Source: Anadara kagoshimensis (lineage: Eukaryota > Mollusca > Bivalvia > Arcoida > Arcidae). From it: 64,000 nt of DNA. Made by a program: the position numbers and the translations under genes. Under the pieces are notes generated by a model. The model saw nothing but the letters and a program-made list of their open reading frames with translations. It did not search any database and was not told where the DNA came from. This document shows positions 61,701-63,574 of the stretch, in pieces. How positions within the stretch are numbered: the stretch's first letter is position 1; each line of letters opens with the position of its first letter. Location: NCBI GenBank assembly GCA_021292105.1, contig CM037869.1, positions 36,149,835 through 36,213,834 of the forward strand, given 5' to 3'.

Positions 61701-61733
61701 ACATTTATCGATACACAGGTATATAGATCTTGA
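29917..61733 (+). CDS. Giant composite 7TM receptor: M28-like, CTLD, YWTD, EGF, LDLa, LRR, GPCR
   Basis: Coding exons: 29917-29965, 31815-32014, 33215-33320, 34194-34310, 35383-35579, 37613-37886, 39353-39574, 40759-40935, 42406-42687, 43851-44021, 45077-45334, 47011-47404, 48396-48894, 49861-49977, 50898-51035, 51741-51947, 53309-53507, 54163-54437, 55120-55254, 57851-59555, 61600-61733. All 20 junctions are AG/GT and agree in phase (mostly phase 1), which strongly supports one transcript of about 5.85 kb and 1,950 residues. The order is signal peptide, M28-like domain, two C-type lectin-like domains, propeller, two EGF, propeller, LDLa, LRR, 7TM. The C-terminal third resembles GRL101-type receptors. 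Role (inference): surface receptor binding carbohydrate or protein ligand. Oddities: missing T near 48745, frame break at 58759-58802, and a degenerate peptidase site. Two adjacent genes remain possible. Confidence 0.75.
30005..30278 (-). mobile_element. tRNA-derived SINE, family 2
   Basis: On the minus strand the head is 'gggcggacatggtcgagcgg' with a box B-like 'ggtttgaacctcactcggg' downstream, then a 200-bp body ending 'ggacgttaacaactaaaaa'. The head resembles a tRNA with a long variable arm. Only one copy in the window. It lies 40 bp inside the first receptor intron. Confidence 0.75.
30441..30680 (-). mobile_element. tRNA-derived SINE, family 3, truncated copy
   Basis: Shares 'tatgaacaagttcgtg', 'ctcagggcgac', 'cagtacgccgcagacaagcg' and 'aaggaaaattcactttccta' with the longer copy at 37255-37545. 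The tRNA-like head is missing or decayed here. Confidence 0.65.
31244..31376. repeat. Near-perfect hairpin (62-bp arms, short loop)
   Basis: 'ttatggactttttagtggtt' at 31244 is matched by its exact inverse at 31357-31376. The pairing continues through 'gtatatggtgtgatattcac' down to 'gacctcg' around a loop of about 9 bp (gctgtcgcc). It is in the first large receptor intron. It could be a foldback transposon remnant. Confidence 0.9.
31627..31776. repeat. Imperfect hairpin element (about 65-bp arms)
   Basis: The left arm 'gaactgtctagaaataactt ... cttccattgcagtgcaaagc' pairs with the right arm 'gctttacacggcaatggaag ... tttctagacagtt'. The centre contains 'gcactagcgcgcatc'. It ends 38 bp before receptor exon 2. 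Confidence 0.8.
31815..32014 (+). CDS. Receptor exon 2: start of M28 peptidase-like domain
   Basis: After acceptor 'attcctacag' the exon reads GISQDSFDFPAVN, then RHHVTGLGNKTNAREFIVKH. That is the family's N-terminal 'R.h.tG.GN..ar.fi...f' signature, and it ends with VEYDEFMSEKLK. It starts in phase 1 and ends in phase 0 at AAG|GTAAAG. Confidence 0.85.
32065..32192 (-). repeat. Family A element, interrupted
   Basis: Reverse copy from 'acaaacatactaatcaatgt' to 'gagaccaggtgctccgaa', where it meets family C sequence (32190-32320). The junction suggests one element landed in another. Confidence 0.7.
32190..32322 (-). repeat. Family C element, far-end part
   Basis: 'ccaaggaaatactttgcata', 'gaatttcaaattttaacttg' and 'cacaattattgcctactgag' match the left half of the reference copy at 28345 in reverse orientation. 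Confidence 0.7.
32640..32965 (+). repeat. Two successive family A copies
   Basis: The first copy, about 32645-32760, carries 'ggaggtgcttacccttccag' and 'cacttccctggtggaagttc'. The second, 32822-32965, carries 'gatgtgcttacctttccgca' and 'cgcttccctggtggaagtca'. Both are forward, in the intron before receptor exon 3. Confidence 0.75.
33215..33320 (+). CDS. Receptor exon 3: M28-like, first metal-ligand region
   Basis: Reads IPGVNIIGILPGYQHDS and then TVGAYYDTKSITEG. In active M28 enzymes this is 'N.ig.lpG ... vgaHyDs', where the His binds metal. Here the codon at 33293-33295 is TAC (Tyr). Acceptor 'cacttttcag', phase 0 start; donor GAAG|GTAAGA, phase 1. The open frame upstream of 33215 is intron. 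Confidence 0.85.
33716..33960. repeat. 'ccccgctt...aagtggggg' repeat with (TA)n run
   Basis: Starts with the short palindrome 'acccccgcttaaaaagtgggggt', continues 'gtccgtccgtccttccgtc', and contains (TA)n at about 33897-33934. It is related to the block at 8612. Confidence 0.65.
34194..34310 (+). CDS. Receptor exon 4: M28-like, second ligand and catalytic region
   Basis: Reads MFNNGAGVVAMLESARLL, then KRNTLLFVAFDLHAT. The family pattern is 'G..DN.sG...llE.arll...FvafdlEE'. The bridging Asp is Asn here (AAC 34202-34204) and the Glu-Glu pair is His-Ala (34301-34306). Acceptor 'tatatatcag', donor ACAG|GTAAAT; phase 1 at both ends. Confidence 0.85.
34379..34714 (+). mobile_element. tRNA-derived SINE, family 1
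   Basis: Forward copy: head 'aaccactgcagttggtcagt', 'gtagagtgctcgcaacgtaa', box B-like 'gtgggttagaaccc', tail 'gcgacgactcgatataagtt' and 'gactgggatgttaaacacc'. Confidence 0.85.
34905..34995 (+). repeat. Family C fragment
   Basis: 'ggtccaagcactactgatga', 'ggaattgtattccgaaacta' and 'ttaaaacttgtataataaat'; only the right half of the element. Confidence 0.65.
35150..35315 (+). repeat. Family A element
   Basis: Forward copy starting 'tttgatgtctctgtgcccag', with 'gtggcgggtgtagctagcta' and 'ggaggtgcttacccctccgg'. It stops at 'cactggtggaagtga', 65 bp before receptor exon 5. Confidence 0.8.
35383..35579 (+). CDS. Receptor exon 5: M28-like, GS..FV and LE..NYD region
   Basis: Continues E-NRDQERCCQGSKHFVNVWL (family 'GS..fv...l') and GGTIILESILNYDNIPSSQE (family 'g.i.lEmigY.d..pgSQ'). 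These two blocks are better conserved than the catalytic ones. Acceptor 'acatgttttag' phase 1; donor TTG|GTAAGT phase 0. A family E MITE begins 21 bp after the donor. Confidence 0.85.
35601..35817. mobile_element. MITE family E, copy 2
   Basis: Ends 'aattgacggatcgcctccac' and, inverted, 'aattaacgtatcgccggcca'. Same interior as the copies at 13073 and 61752. It lies directly downstream of a receptor splice donor. Confidence 0.75.
36190..36290 (-). repeat. Inverted copy of the 36.5-37.2 kb repeat unit
   Basis: 'cgatcattttgatatatgaa' and 'caaaggtcaaggtcacagatgcaaac' are the reverse complement of the tandem unit described next. Confidence 0.65.
36530..37220 (+). repeat. Tandem repeat, five diverged units of about 140-150 bp
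   Basis: Each unit reads roughly 'ttttagtatttgtttgcatc', 'tgtgaccttgacctttnaac', 'catgaccttcattcatatatcaaaatgatcgtta' and 'ccaatgcctacaatatt...atatacatgcct', then 'gttttcgagataatta'. It lies in the intron before receptor exon 6. Confidence 0.8.
37255..37545 (-). mobile_element. tRNA-derived SINE, family 3
   Basis: On the minus strand it begins 'gaggctgcggtgccttaatg', with a tRNA-like box A region, and has a box B-like 'gggttagatcccgctc' about 45 bp on. A 230-bp body ends 'cgaacttgttcataaattga'. A truncated relative is at 30441. It ends about 65 bp before receptor exon 6. Confidence 0.75.
37613..37886 (+). CDS. Receptor exon 6: M28-like C-terminal lobe
   Basis: Reads MFKDLYTLVALDNYRGNFIL and ends FESDLLPFYMNNKKGIGITD-TG. 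The family usually has 'rSDHapFw..g.pa..iTDTa'; His is Leu here (37835-37837). The donor ACAG|GTATTT at 37887 is chosen over the open read-through to 38005, because the next exon then continues the M28 pattern in phase 1. Confidence 0.85.
38465..38585 (+). repeat. Family A element, partial
   Basis: 'cacttccctgcctgatggaa' to 'ggacatggatcagtatgttt'; the core is diverged. Confidence 0.65.
38785..39111 (-). mobile_element. tRNA-derived SINE, family 1
   Basis: Minus-strand copy with head 'accactggggtagcccagtt' at the right and tail 'gtcccagtcaagaatatttc' at the left. Confidence 0.85.
39353..39574 (+). CDS. Receptor exon 7: end of M28-like domain and linker
   Basis: Reads EQFRGEMKTCYKTRCNETAL and NEKISFVAKTIGTVVLTVEV, matching the family end 'fR...cYHt..D...l....l..v...v...v..l'. 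The last metal-ligand His would fall at the Lys codon 39385-39387. A short Ser/Thr-rich linker (HISTTTTATVPKSLG) follows. Phase 1 at both ends. Confidence 0.8.
39843..39899. repeat. (CA)n microsatellite
   Basis: About 28 CA units with one 'ta' interruption, in the intron between the M28-like and lectin modules. Confidence 0.95.
40380..40700. repeat. Family D element split by a family A insertion
   Basis: The left half is 'acagtccaacctgcctaaca ... ttatttatattatttgaa' (40381-40477) and the right half is 'atgtaaaggccacttttact ... agacaggtgtgactgt' (40637-40696). Compared with intact copies, the break falls where family A starts. Confidence 0.85.
40478..40636 (-). repeat. Family A element nested in family D
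   Basis: Reverse copy from 'tcaaaaacaaacatacttat' to 'tgtttagctagctacacccg'. Its insertion into family D shows family A is the younger of the two here and defines both of its ends at base-level resolution for this short form. Confidence 0.85.
40759..40935 (+). CDS. Receptor exon 8: first half of C-type lectin-like domain 1
   Basis: Reads EPTCPNADYFYDGKADIYYK, then FVPWSEAKTVCENEGAQLLI. This is the standard CTLD opening 'C...y..W.eA...C...ga.L..i.s'. Acceptor 'attgcttcag', donor AGAA|GTGAGT; phase 1 at both ends. Confidence 0.8.
41640..41820 (-). mobile_element. tRNA-derived SINE family 1, head removed
   Basis: Tail and body are present ('gtttaacgtcccagtcaata ... ttttaagttcccattcg') but the tRNA-like head is replaced by a family A copy starting at 41821. 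Confidence 0.8.
41821..41945 (+). repeat. Family A element
   Basis: Forward copy from 'ggagcacccggcctcacttc' to 'ggattactatgtttgttttg'. Confidence 0.8.
42125..42400 (-). repeat. Family A element abutting receptor exon 9
   Basis: Reverse, long copy: 'gtaatccatgtccgaatcaa', 'ccggaagggtaagcacctcc', then the far end 'ccctgagtcataaagttatt' and 'gcaagcagcctgcttc'. The splice acceptor of exon 9 lies only a few bases beyond, so the branch-point region must lie in transposon sequence. Confidence 0.8.
42406..42687 (+). CDS. Receptor exon 9: second half of C-type lectin-like domain 1
   Basis: Reads YSIWVGMSDIQHEGEWKWVD and FWDTCQPDNSQLGEDCG, then DVDCNFFYKPFIC. WIG, W.W.DG, the EDC motif and the final C...FIC are all present. 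The carbohydrate-site triplet reads Gln-Pro-Asp, which in known CTLDs is associated with galactose-type specificity, but the WND triplet is Leu-Ile-Asp, so calcium-dependent sugar binding is doubtful. The acceptor 'ggcttactag' lies about 10 bp beyond a family A copy. Confidence 0.85.
42735..42965 (-). repeat. Family A element
   Basis: Reverse copy with 'ccggaagggtaagaacatcc', 'ccacgtgtgtaatcaaaatt', 'gatacagagacattaaacgt' and 'ctgtgatggcggccataaaa'. It starts about 50 bp after the exon 9 donor. Confidence 0.8.
43158..43515 (-). mobile_element. tRNA-derived SINE, family 1
   Basis: Minus-strand copy, tail 'cttaacgtccaagtcaagaa' at the left, box B 'gggttcgatcc' inverted near 43446, decayed head 'ctggagtagctaagttagtg' at the right. 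Confidence 0.8.
43851..44021 (+). CDS. Receptor exon 10: first half of C-type lectin-like domain 2
   Basis: Reads ECFVTGYTMIEKEVLYYKVF, then NHDQAENTCITDGVHLLSIS. The usual Trp before 'eA' is replaced (N-H-D-Q-A). Acceptor 'gccatttcag', donor TCTG|GTAAAT; phase 1 at both ends. Confidence 0.75.
44095..44385 (+). repeat. Family A element, long copy
   Basis: Forward copy beginning 'tgcaagcctaggcttatcaa', with 'gtcatcacagtatttgtctc', 'ggaggtgcttacccttccgg' and ending 'ggatcagtatgtttgttttt'. Confidence 0.85.
44535..44722 (-). mobile_element. tRNA-derived SINE family 1, truncated
   Basis: Head and half of the body only: 'ccttgtttatttcaagttcc' to 'gagctaccgcagtggt'. The tRNA-like part is the best preserved of the family here ('ggtagctcagttggtagagt' on the minus strand). 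Confidence 0.8.
44778..45026. mobile_element. Inverted-repeat element G, copy 1
   Basis: Left 'atataggcaaacaacattga', 'cctgtccgtttgacctttca'; the right end is its inverse 'aaaggtcaagcggacaggtc', 'aatgttgtttacctatata'. The arms are about 50 bp around a non-coding centre. A diverged relative follows at 45388. Confidence 0.75.
45077..45334 (+). CDS. Receptor exon 11: second half of C-type lectin-like domain 2
   Basis: Reads ELSGGLYHIHSDERFYQLFL and DRCYVLDGSTLSLDTRNCSD, then KLPFICGLYC. The C-terminal cysteines and 'lpFIC' are conserved but the WIG, EPN and WND regions are absent or very diverged, so this is a lectin fold without the usual sugar site. Acceptor 'catgcatttcag', donor TTTG|GTATGT; phase 1 at both ends. 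Confidence 0.75.
45388..45655. mobile_element. Inverted-repeat element G, copy 2
   Basis: 'aagtataagtaaacattttt' and 'gacctgttctcttgaacttt' on the left, inverse 'caaatagacaggtcaataat' and 'gtttatctatata' on the right. Also contains 'gggtggaccctcctatatt', seen inverted in copy 1. Confidence 0.65.
45760..45945. repeat. Family D palindromic element
   Basis: 'tacagtcaaacctgtctatg ... aacaagttggactgtatat' with inner 'ggccacc/aggtggcc' pairs. Non-coding. Confidence 0.7.
47011..47404 (+). CDS. Receptor exon 12: YWTD-type beta-propeller 1, first half
   Basis: After acceptor 'tctattttcag' it reads KYEILASTDNGLKHYYIETE, then YSMDILYEKNILFWHSRES and IAVDWLYENVYWSCMVLQTI, ending FLQLDSFTG. This is the LDL-receptor class B repeat pattern (D..y..n.iYW.......i). 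It starts in phase 1 and ends in phase 2 (GG|GTAGGT). The AG at 46984 would run into a stop, so 47011 is the better start. Confidence 0.8.
48130..48290 (+). repeat. Family A element
   Basis: Forward copy: 'acacgtgaggagtgtagcta', 'gtgtttaccctctcggagca', 'cggacatggattagtatggt'. It lies in the intron between the two propeller 1 exons. Confidence 0.8.
48396..48894 (+). CDS. Receptor exon 13: propeller 1, second half (frame broken)
   Basis: Reads LLIWLEPLGVIFATMDGQEK, a class B blade, and further blades follow to FTDNFYVMAYADII. The frame then fails. The downstream blade (DNNTLIGMKNIFQPG to CLHQG) is one frame back, as if one T were missing in the run at 48743-48747. A 16-bp or 24-bp intron is too short to be credible. 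It starts in phase 2 and ends in phase 1 (CAAG|GTAATT), both matching neighbours. Confidence 0.75.
48989..49319 (-). mobile_element. tRNA-derived SINE, family 1
   Basis: Minus-strand copy: tail 'cgagacgtcgccatgtatag' left, decayed tRNA-like head right ('ccactgcggcaactgaacag' on the minus strand). It is followed directly by a family C fragment. Confidence 0.8.
49324..49391 (+). repeat. Family C fragment
   Basis: 'ggtacgagcaatagtgagga', then 'ctgaaacggccgtcaagtgc'; right half only. Confidence 0.55.
49739..49787. repeat. (GT)n microsatellite
   Basis: About 24 uninterrupted GT units, 70 bp before the EGF-1 exon. Confidence 0.95.
49861..49977 (+). CDS. Receptor exon 14: EGF-like module 1
   Basis: Reads ECSYVNDSCSKLKLPSFKSS, then FSCVCPLDGVFLTAKEGSCG, the EGF type that follows propellers in LDL-receptor proteins. 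Only five of six cysteines are present; the third ('LCL' in relatives) is Lys. Acceptor 'aaattttcag', donor TGCG|GTAAGT; phase 1 at both ends. Confidence 0.8.
50080..50372 (+). repeat. Family A element followed by family C fragment
   Basis: Family A forward copy at about 50090-50275 ('ggccggtgtagctagctaaa', 'gtgcttatccttctggagca') and family C fragment at 50300-50372 ('cggtccagacactactgatg'). Confidence 0.75.
50550..50805 (+). repeat. Family A element
   Basis: Forward copy from 'gtttgatgtctctgtgtcca' through 'ggaggtgcttactcttccgg' to 'gattagtgtgtttgtttttg'. Confidence 0.85.
50898..51035 (+). CDS. Receptor exon 15: EGF-like module 2
   Basis: Reads DINICLKDNGKCSQQCTEMD and NCSCYEGFQLLLDEMTC, with all six cysteines in EGF spacing and a DIN- start as in calcium-binding EGF modules. 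Acceptor 'attcattgtag', donor CATG|GTAAGT; phase 1 at both ends. Confidence 0.85.
51556..51645. repeat. Dispersed repeat, copy of 1921-2010
   Basis: 'aaaattattcagattttaaa', 'gatttaagttaaggaaaatc', 'ttagctaagaaatgattgta' match the copy near the left edge. Confidence 0.5.
51741..51947 (+). CDS. Receptor exon 16: YWTD-type beta-propeller 2, first blades
   Basis: Reads EAQTLILFSDKVDLELYLPQ, then GITFDPLDFHIYWVQDKAFS and RRAYINGTG. The 'fDp....iYW.....i.ra..nGt' pattern is the class B blade. Acceptor 'ttataactag', donor ACAG|GTATAT; phase 1 at both ends. Confidence 0.8.
52400..52585. repeat. Family D palindromic element
   Basis: 'acagtcacacctggctacaa ... aggcaggttggactgt', same layout as 28128-28318. 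A short family C tail ('aaaactggtataatatgtaa') follows at 52592-52612. Confidence 0.7.
52620..53025 (+). repeat. Family F copy 2 joined to a family A element
   Basis: Family F (52620-52880) shares 'gtgttatgttttattccaat', 'tttgatattgttcactaact' and 'atgtatgcgcatctgcgact' with 16490-16850. It runs without a gap into family A at 'acgcttacccttgcggagca'. Confidence 0.65.
53309..53507 (+). CDS. Receptor exon 17: propeller 2, middle blades
   Basis: Reads KEECYAGSSKELWSLTLDVF, then RRLMFSVPENSSIESVDTNG and SSFVLDNFNG. Acceptor 'ttttgcctag' in phase 1; donor TGG|GTAAGA in phase 2, matching the next exon. Confidence 0.75.
53525..53690 (+). repeat. Family A element
   Basis: Forward copy starting within 20 bp of the exon 17 donor: 'gtctaactaaacaggagatg', 'cttacccttccggagcaccc', ending 'gataagtatgtttgtttttg'. 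Confidence 0.8.
54163..54437 (+). CDS. Receptor exon 18: propeller 2, later blades
   Basis: Reads FIYYHQQNRFKLTDTEIIRL, then RSFDVDHKEGMLFFIGGTFK and MIQYTHIYLLG. Acceptor 'tctacttttag' in phase 2, donor CTTG|GTAAGA in phase 1. The blades are more diverged than those of propeller 1. Confidence 0.75.
54515..54585 (-). repeat. Family A core fragment
   Basis: 'agacacgtggacttccacca' to 'cgtaagagtaagcacctgct'. Confidence 0.65.
54798..55022 (+). repeat. T21-G9 run, family A end and family C copy
   Basis: A run of about 21 T followed by 9 G (54798-54827), then the last 30 bp of family A, then family C from 'ttggtaaaacatattgctgt' to 'aagactggtataatatgtaa'. Confidence 0.6.
55120..55254 (+). CDS. Receptor exon 19: end of propeller 2
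   Basis: Reads DDELYTIGRQGEFGRYNIKE, then ELFNTIHHKIISIAGGQYHS. Acceptor 'attacgtttag', donor TCAA|GTAAGA; phase 1 at both ends. The link to the LDLa exon 2.6 kb on rests on phase agreement alone. Confidence 0.65.
55327..55651 (+). mobile_element. tRNA-derived SINE, family 1
   Basis: Forward copy: head 'ccactgcagaagcttagttg', box B 'gtgggttcgaacccc', tail 'gcgacgtctcgatataagtg' and 'gactggaacgtttaacacc'. Confidence 0.85.
55705..55765 (+). repeat. Family C fragment
   Basis: 'aagtagtactggtgaggaat', then 'gtcgaaacagtcgtctagtgc'. Confidence 0.55.
55925..56465 (+). repeat. Two family A copies
   Basis: A decayed copy at 55925-56100 ('ccacatgtggcggtgcacct') and a good copy at about 56250-56462 ('aaacgtggcgggtgtagcta', 'ggcggtgcttacctttccta'). 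Confidence 0.75.
56700..57010 (+). pseudogene. Second Tc1/mariner-like transposase remnant
   Basis: Disconnected fragments fit the DDE transposase: 'SDES'-like start near 56715, 'DISGWLLWYG'-like text (GG.VMVWGG block) near 56810-56850, 'LPMAIYSDNI'-like text (GNL.a.rY.d.I) near 56880, and 'LQHDNTCRS'-like text (QqDNArpH) near 56955. Many stops. Much older than the element at 19733; no terminal repeats found. Confidence 0.6.
57851..59555 (+). CDS. Receptor exon 20: LDLa module, leucine-rich repeats and TM1-TM6 (frame broken)
   Basis: The LDLa module reads ETCVGISKCLDVRMGWICL, then CDGVDQCYDSYDEMYC. About five LRRs follow (IRKLVLSGQGL, LRILELLDITL, LNTLQLRLKSL, CQTLKISDTKI, LISLDISNNKL, LQILDTRGNDI) to YSDTFSLCCVTP. 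A TAG stops this frame at 58777-58779. The 7TM part resumes one base on as CKAPRFDVSSCEHLIENNDL, TM1 LRIFLWVIGLLAVVGNICVL and TM2 VADGLIGVYLISIGIADAMF. The C-W/LC, DRY-equivalent ALA-Arg-Tyr (59150-59158), TM5 and TM6 (CLCWIPIG) follow. The cysteines around the break (LCC...C...SC) are those expected in GRL101-like receptors, so the break is in the middle of a conserved hinge. Donor ATGG|GTACGT, phase 1. Confidence 0.85.
59573..61135. mobile_element. Large inverted-repeat element inside the 7TM intron
   Basis: The left end 'catagtgtgtatgtacaacc' and 'agtagtgatacggctacta' recur inverted at the right ('tagtgatacggctacgaaaa', 'gggttgtacatacacgcttt'). Inner blocks 'taccgccaatgttgtatgta', 'attgacgtcacaatgagaaa' and 'cgataaaacttgtatttcgt' also have inverse partners at 60590-60740. 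The two arms are about 0.6 kb each around a non-repeated centre near 60200-60500. No open transposase is seen. It separates TM6 from TM7. Confidence 0.8.
61135..61212 (+). repeat. Family C fragment
   Basis: 'caaagtactactgttgagga', 'ttgtatttcgaaatagccgt', 'taacactggtattctatgca'; adjoins the right end of the large inverted-repeat element. Confidence 0.55.
61600..61733 (+). CDS. Receptor exon 21: TM7 and start of tail
   Basis: After acceptor 'cattgacag' it reads GVMAMFGYDMPRTIYAWTVV, then LPINSAINPFLYTFIDTQ. NPFLY is the TM7 NPxxY motif (61686-61700). It either ends at TGA (61731-61733, after VYRS) or splices at CAG|GTATAT (61719), which is a good donor in phase 0; see the candidate tail exon at 62746. 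Confidence 0.8.
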
Positions 61734-61751
61734 AATTATCTTTAAGCATAC

Positions 61752-61960
61752 AGTTGACGCATCGCCGGTCACGCCTACAATGTTCCGACAAAGGCCGCCA
61801 TCACGGTGCCAAAGCAGCGTCACGGCAACTAATGACATACCTGTGTCAGTTACGTCATTAAACGACACAATTGAGCCGAGTTTTCAATCTTATTGCGTGT
61901 AATTCAAGCATGCCAGACCTTTGTCGGTACATTGATGGCGTGGTCAGCGATACGTCAATT
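61752..61960. mobile_element. MITE family E, copy 3
   Basis: Ends 'agttgacgcatcgccggtca' and, inverted, 'aattgacgtatcgctgacca', with 'tacaatgttccgacaaaggc' next to the left end. It begins 19 bp after the TGA of receptor exon 21. The 95-codon open frame across it is repeat sequence. Confidence 0.75.
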
Positions 61961-62184
61961 AGTGTTTAAAAAGGGATGGTGTCAGTTCCTTGCTACTATT
62001 CGTGTTGATATAAATTTCCAAAAGATTATTTTTGTCCTTTTATAAATAGATCTTTCCGTCAGTCTAGATTAACAAGCAAGTCAGGATTTAACCAATGTAT
62101 ATTGAAATATTAAGGACGCTTGTTGAAAGTAACAGAAAGGAAAATAAAATCTTCAATAATTAGCAAATGACTAGTCCAAGTAAT

Positions 62185-62640
62185 CAGTCTTATAAACCCC
62201 ATTTTAATTTTTTGGTGGGGGTTTGTGATCTGATAGCTTCCATTATTGAATTCTTGAAATTTCTGGCGAAAGCGGAAACACGCATCGATAACTTCCGGTA
62301 TTTCCGTACCTTGCTTTTGCTGACAACACGTATCATTTCCTAAAATATTCTTCTACCGATCCATGCTAAACTTTTAATTATAATCCATCGATATCGGTAG
62401 AAATACTAAAATTTCTGATGTCTCTGTATTTCTGACATCACAAAACATAGTATTTCTACCGATATCGATGGGTTTTAAAGAGCCAGGTAAGGAAATACTG
62501 AACGTTATCGACTCGTGTTTTTATTTCTGCCGTTTTCGCCAAAAATTTCAAGAATTCCATAATAGAAGCTTTTAGACCACAAACCCCATAAAAGTAAAAA
62601 AGGTAAAATGGGGGTTTATTGGGCTGATAAGTCGGATTAC
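62185..62640. mobile_element. Foldback element with about 100-bp terminal inverted repeats
   Basis: Left 'ttataaaccccattttaatt' ... 'gggggtttgtgatctgatag' ... 'gaattcttgaaatttctggc'. The right end is the inverse, '...gccaaaaatttcaagaattcc', 'accacaaaccccataaaagt', 'aaaatgggggtttattgggc'. A second, inner palindrome has 'catcgatatcggtagaaata' and its inverse at 62447-62470. Confidence 0.85.
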
Positions 62641-62745
62641 AACTGACGTACTAGGTAAATACAAGACAGACGATTTATTCTTATTTCTTTTTTATTTTTG
62701 CTTACCATTTTATATACTGTTTGCATTTCCTTGAAACAAAGTCAG

Positions 62746-62940
62746 TCTGGCAATAAAGAGAATATTAATTTATACAACTTTAATACTGGTACCAGTCTGA
62801 TGATGACAAACTATTGGATGTTACTATGTAGCAAACATGAAACTGGAAATTGTAATTTTGATAATGAGACAAATTTTAACTTCAAATGTGTGCGTATTGT
62901 ATGTTGGAAACAAATAGGTCTTACCGCATATGCTCAGTAA
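62746..62940 (+). CDS. Candidate cytoplasmic-tail exon of the receptor
   Basis: Acceptor 'ttgaaacaaagtcag' ends at 62745, preceded by a modest pyrimidine tract. The frame that would follow the phase-0 donor at 61719 stays open for 64 codons (SGNKENINLYNFNTGTSLMM to LTAYAQ) and ends in TAA. The translation is Asn-rich and has no domain I know. aataaa signals follow near 63070 and 63529. Without a transcript this is only a possibility. Confidence 0.3.
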   Translation, partial: SGNKENINLYNFNTGTSLMMTNYWMLLCSKHETGNCNFDNETNFNFKCVRIVCWKQIGLTAYAQ

Positions 62941-62949
62941 AACAGGAAA

Positions 62950-63570
62950 TCTGTTACATCTGGAATACATGATTTGATGGCTTCTACAATGCCATTATAG
63001 TAAGTGTCTCTACGTCCATTTACCAATAGCGTATATTTTAAGATTGTACGATGAACACAGAACTTAAATGATAATAAAGCCAGCTCCATATTATTTTGGG
63101 AAGCCTCGCATAGCAAACACGTATAAAGGTTATGTTATTGATGTGTTATTTAAGTTTATTTAAAGTTTTGATTTTTTATCTGATAATTTTTACATTAACT
63201 GTTTTTAAGATGTTGCTGATTGTTAAGCAGTTTCTGAGAATGGTATATAAAGGTATGGTAATTTTCTGAAAACAGTAGTATTTGCAAGTTTATGATACAA
63301 CAGATTTGGCAAATTTAAGTTTCAATACAAACTATTAGGGAAATAATTACACGTCTAAAAATCTGCATTACTTCGAATTTTATCAGGTGCTGATACCGGG
63401 CACATTGATAAAATAGTATTATTATTATCGATTAAAATATTTTCTTTGAGAAGATTTTTTAACATCGTGTACTTTTCCTAGATTGACACTTTCTTGTTTT
63501 TACCCAACTAACAGTTTGGTTTCTCCTAGATAAATAAATCCATATTTAATTAATATTTACTTGATAAGTA
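62950..63570. other. Non-coding interval
   Basis: AT-rich sequence with no supportable exon. aataaa-type signals near 63070 and 63529 could end the receptor transcript if the tail exon at 62746 is real. Confidence 0.4.
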
Positions 63571-63574
63571 AATC

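Noticed and set aside
61615-61902. 95-codon frame overlapping exon 21
   Set aside because: Shifted frame of TM7 coding sequence running into MITE family E.
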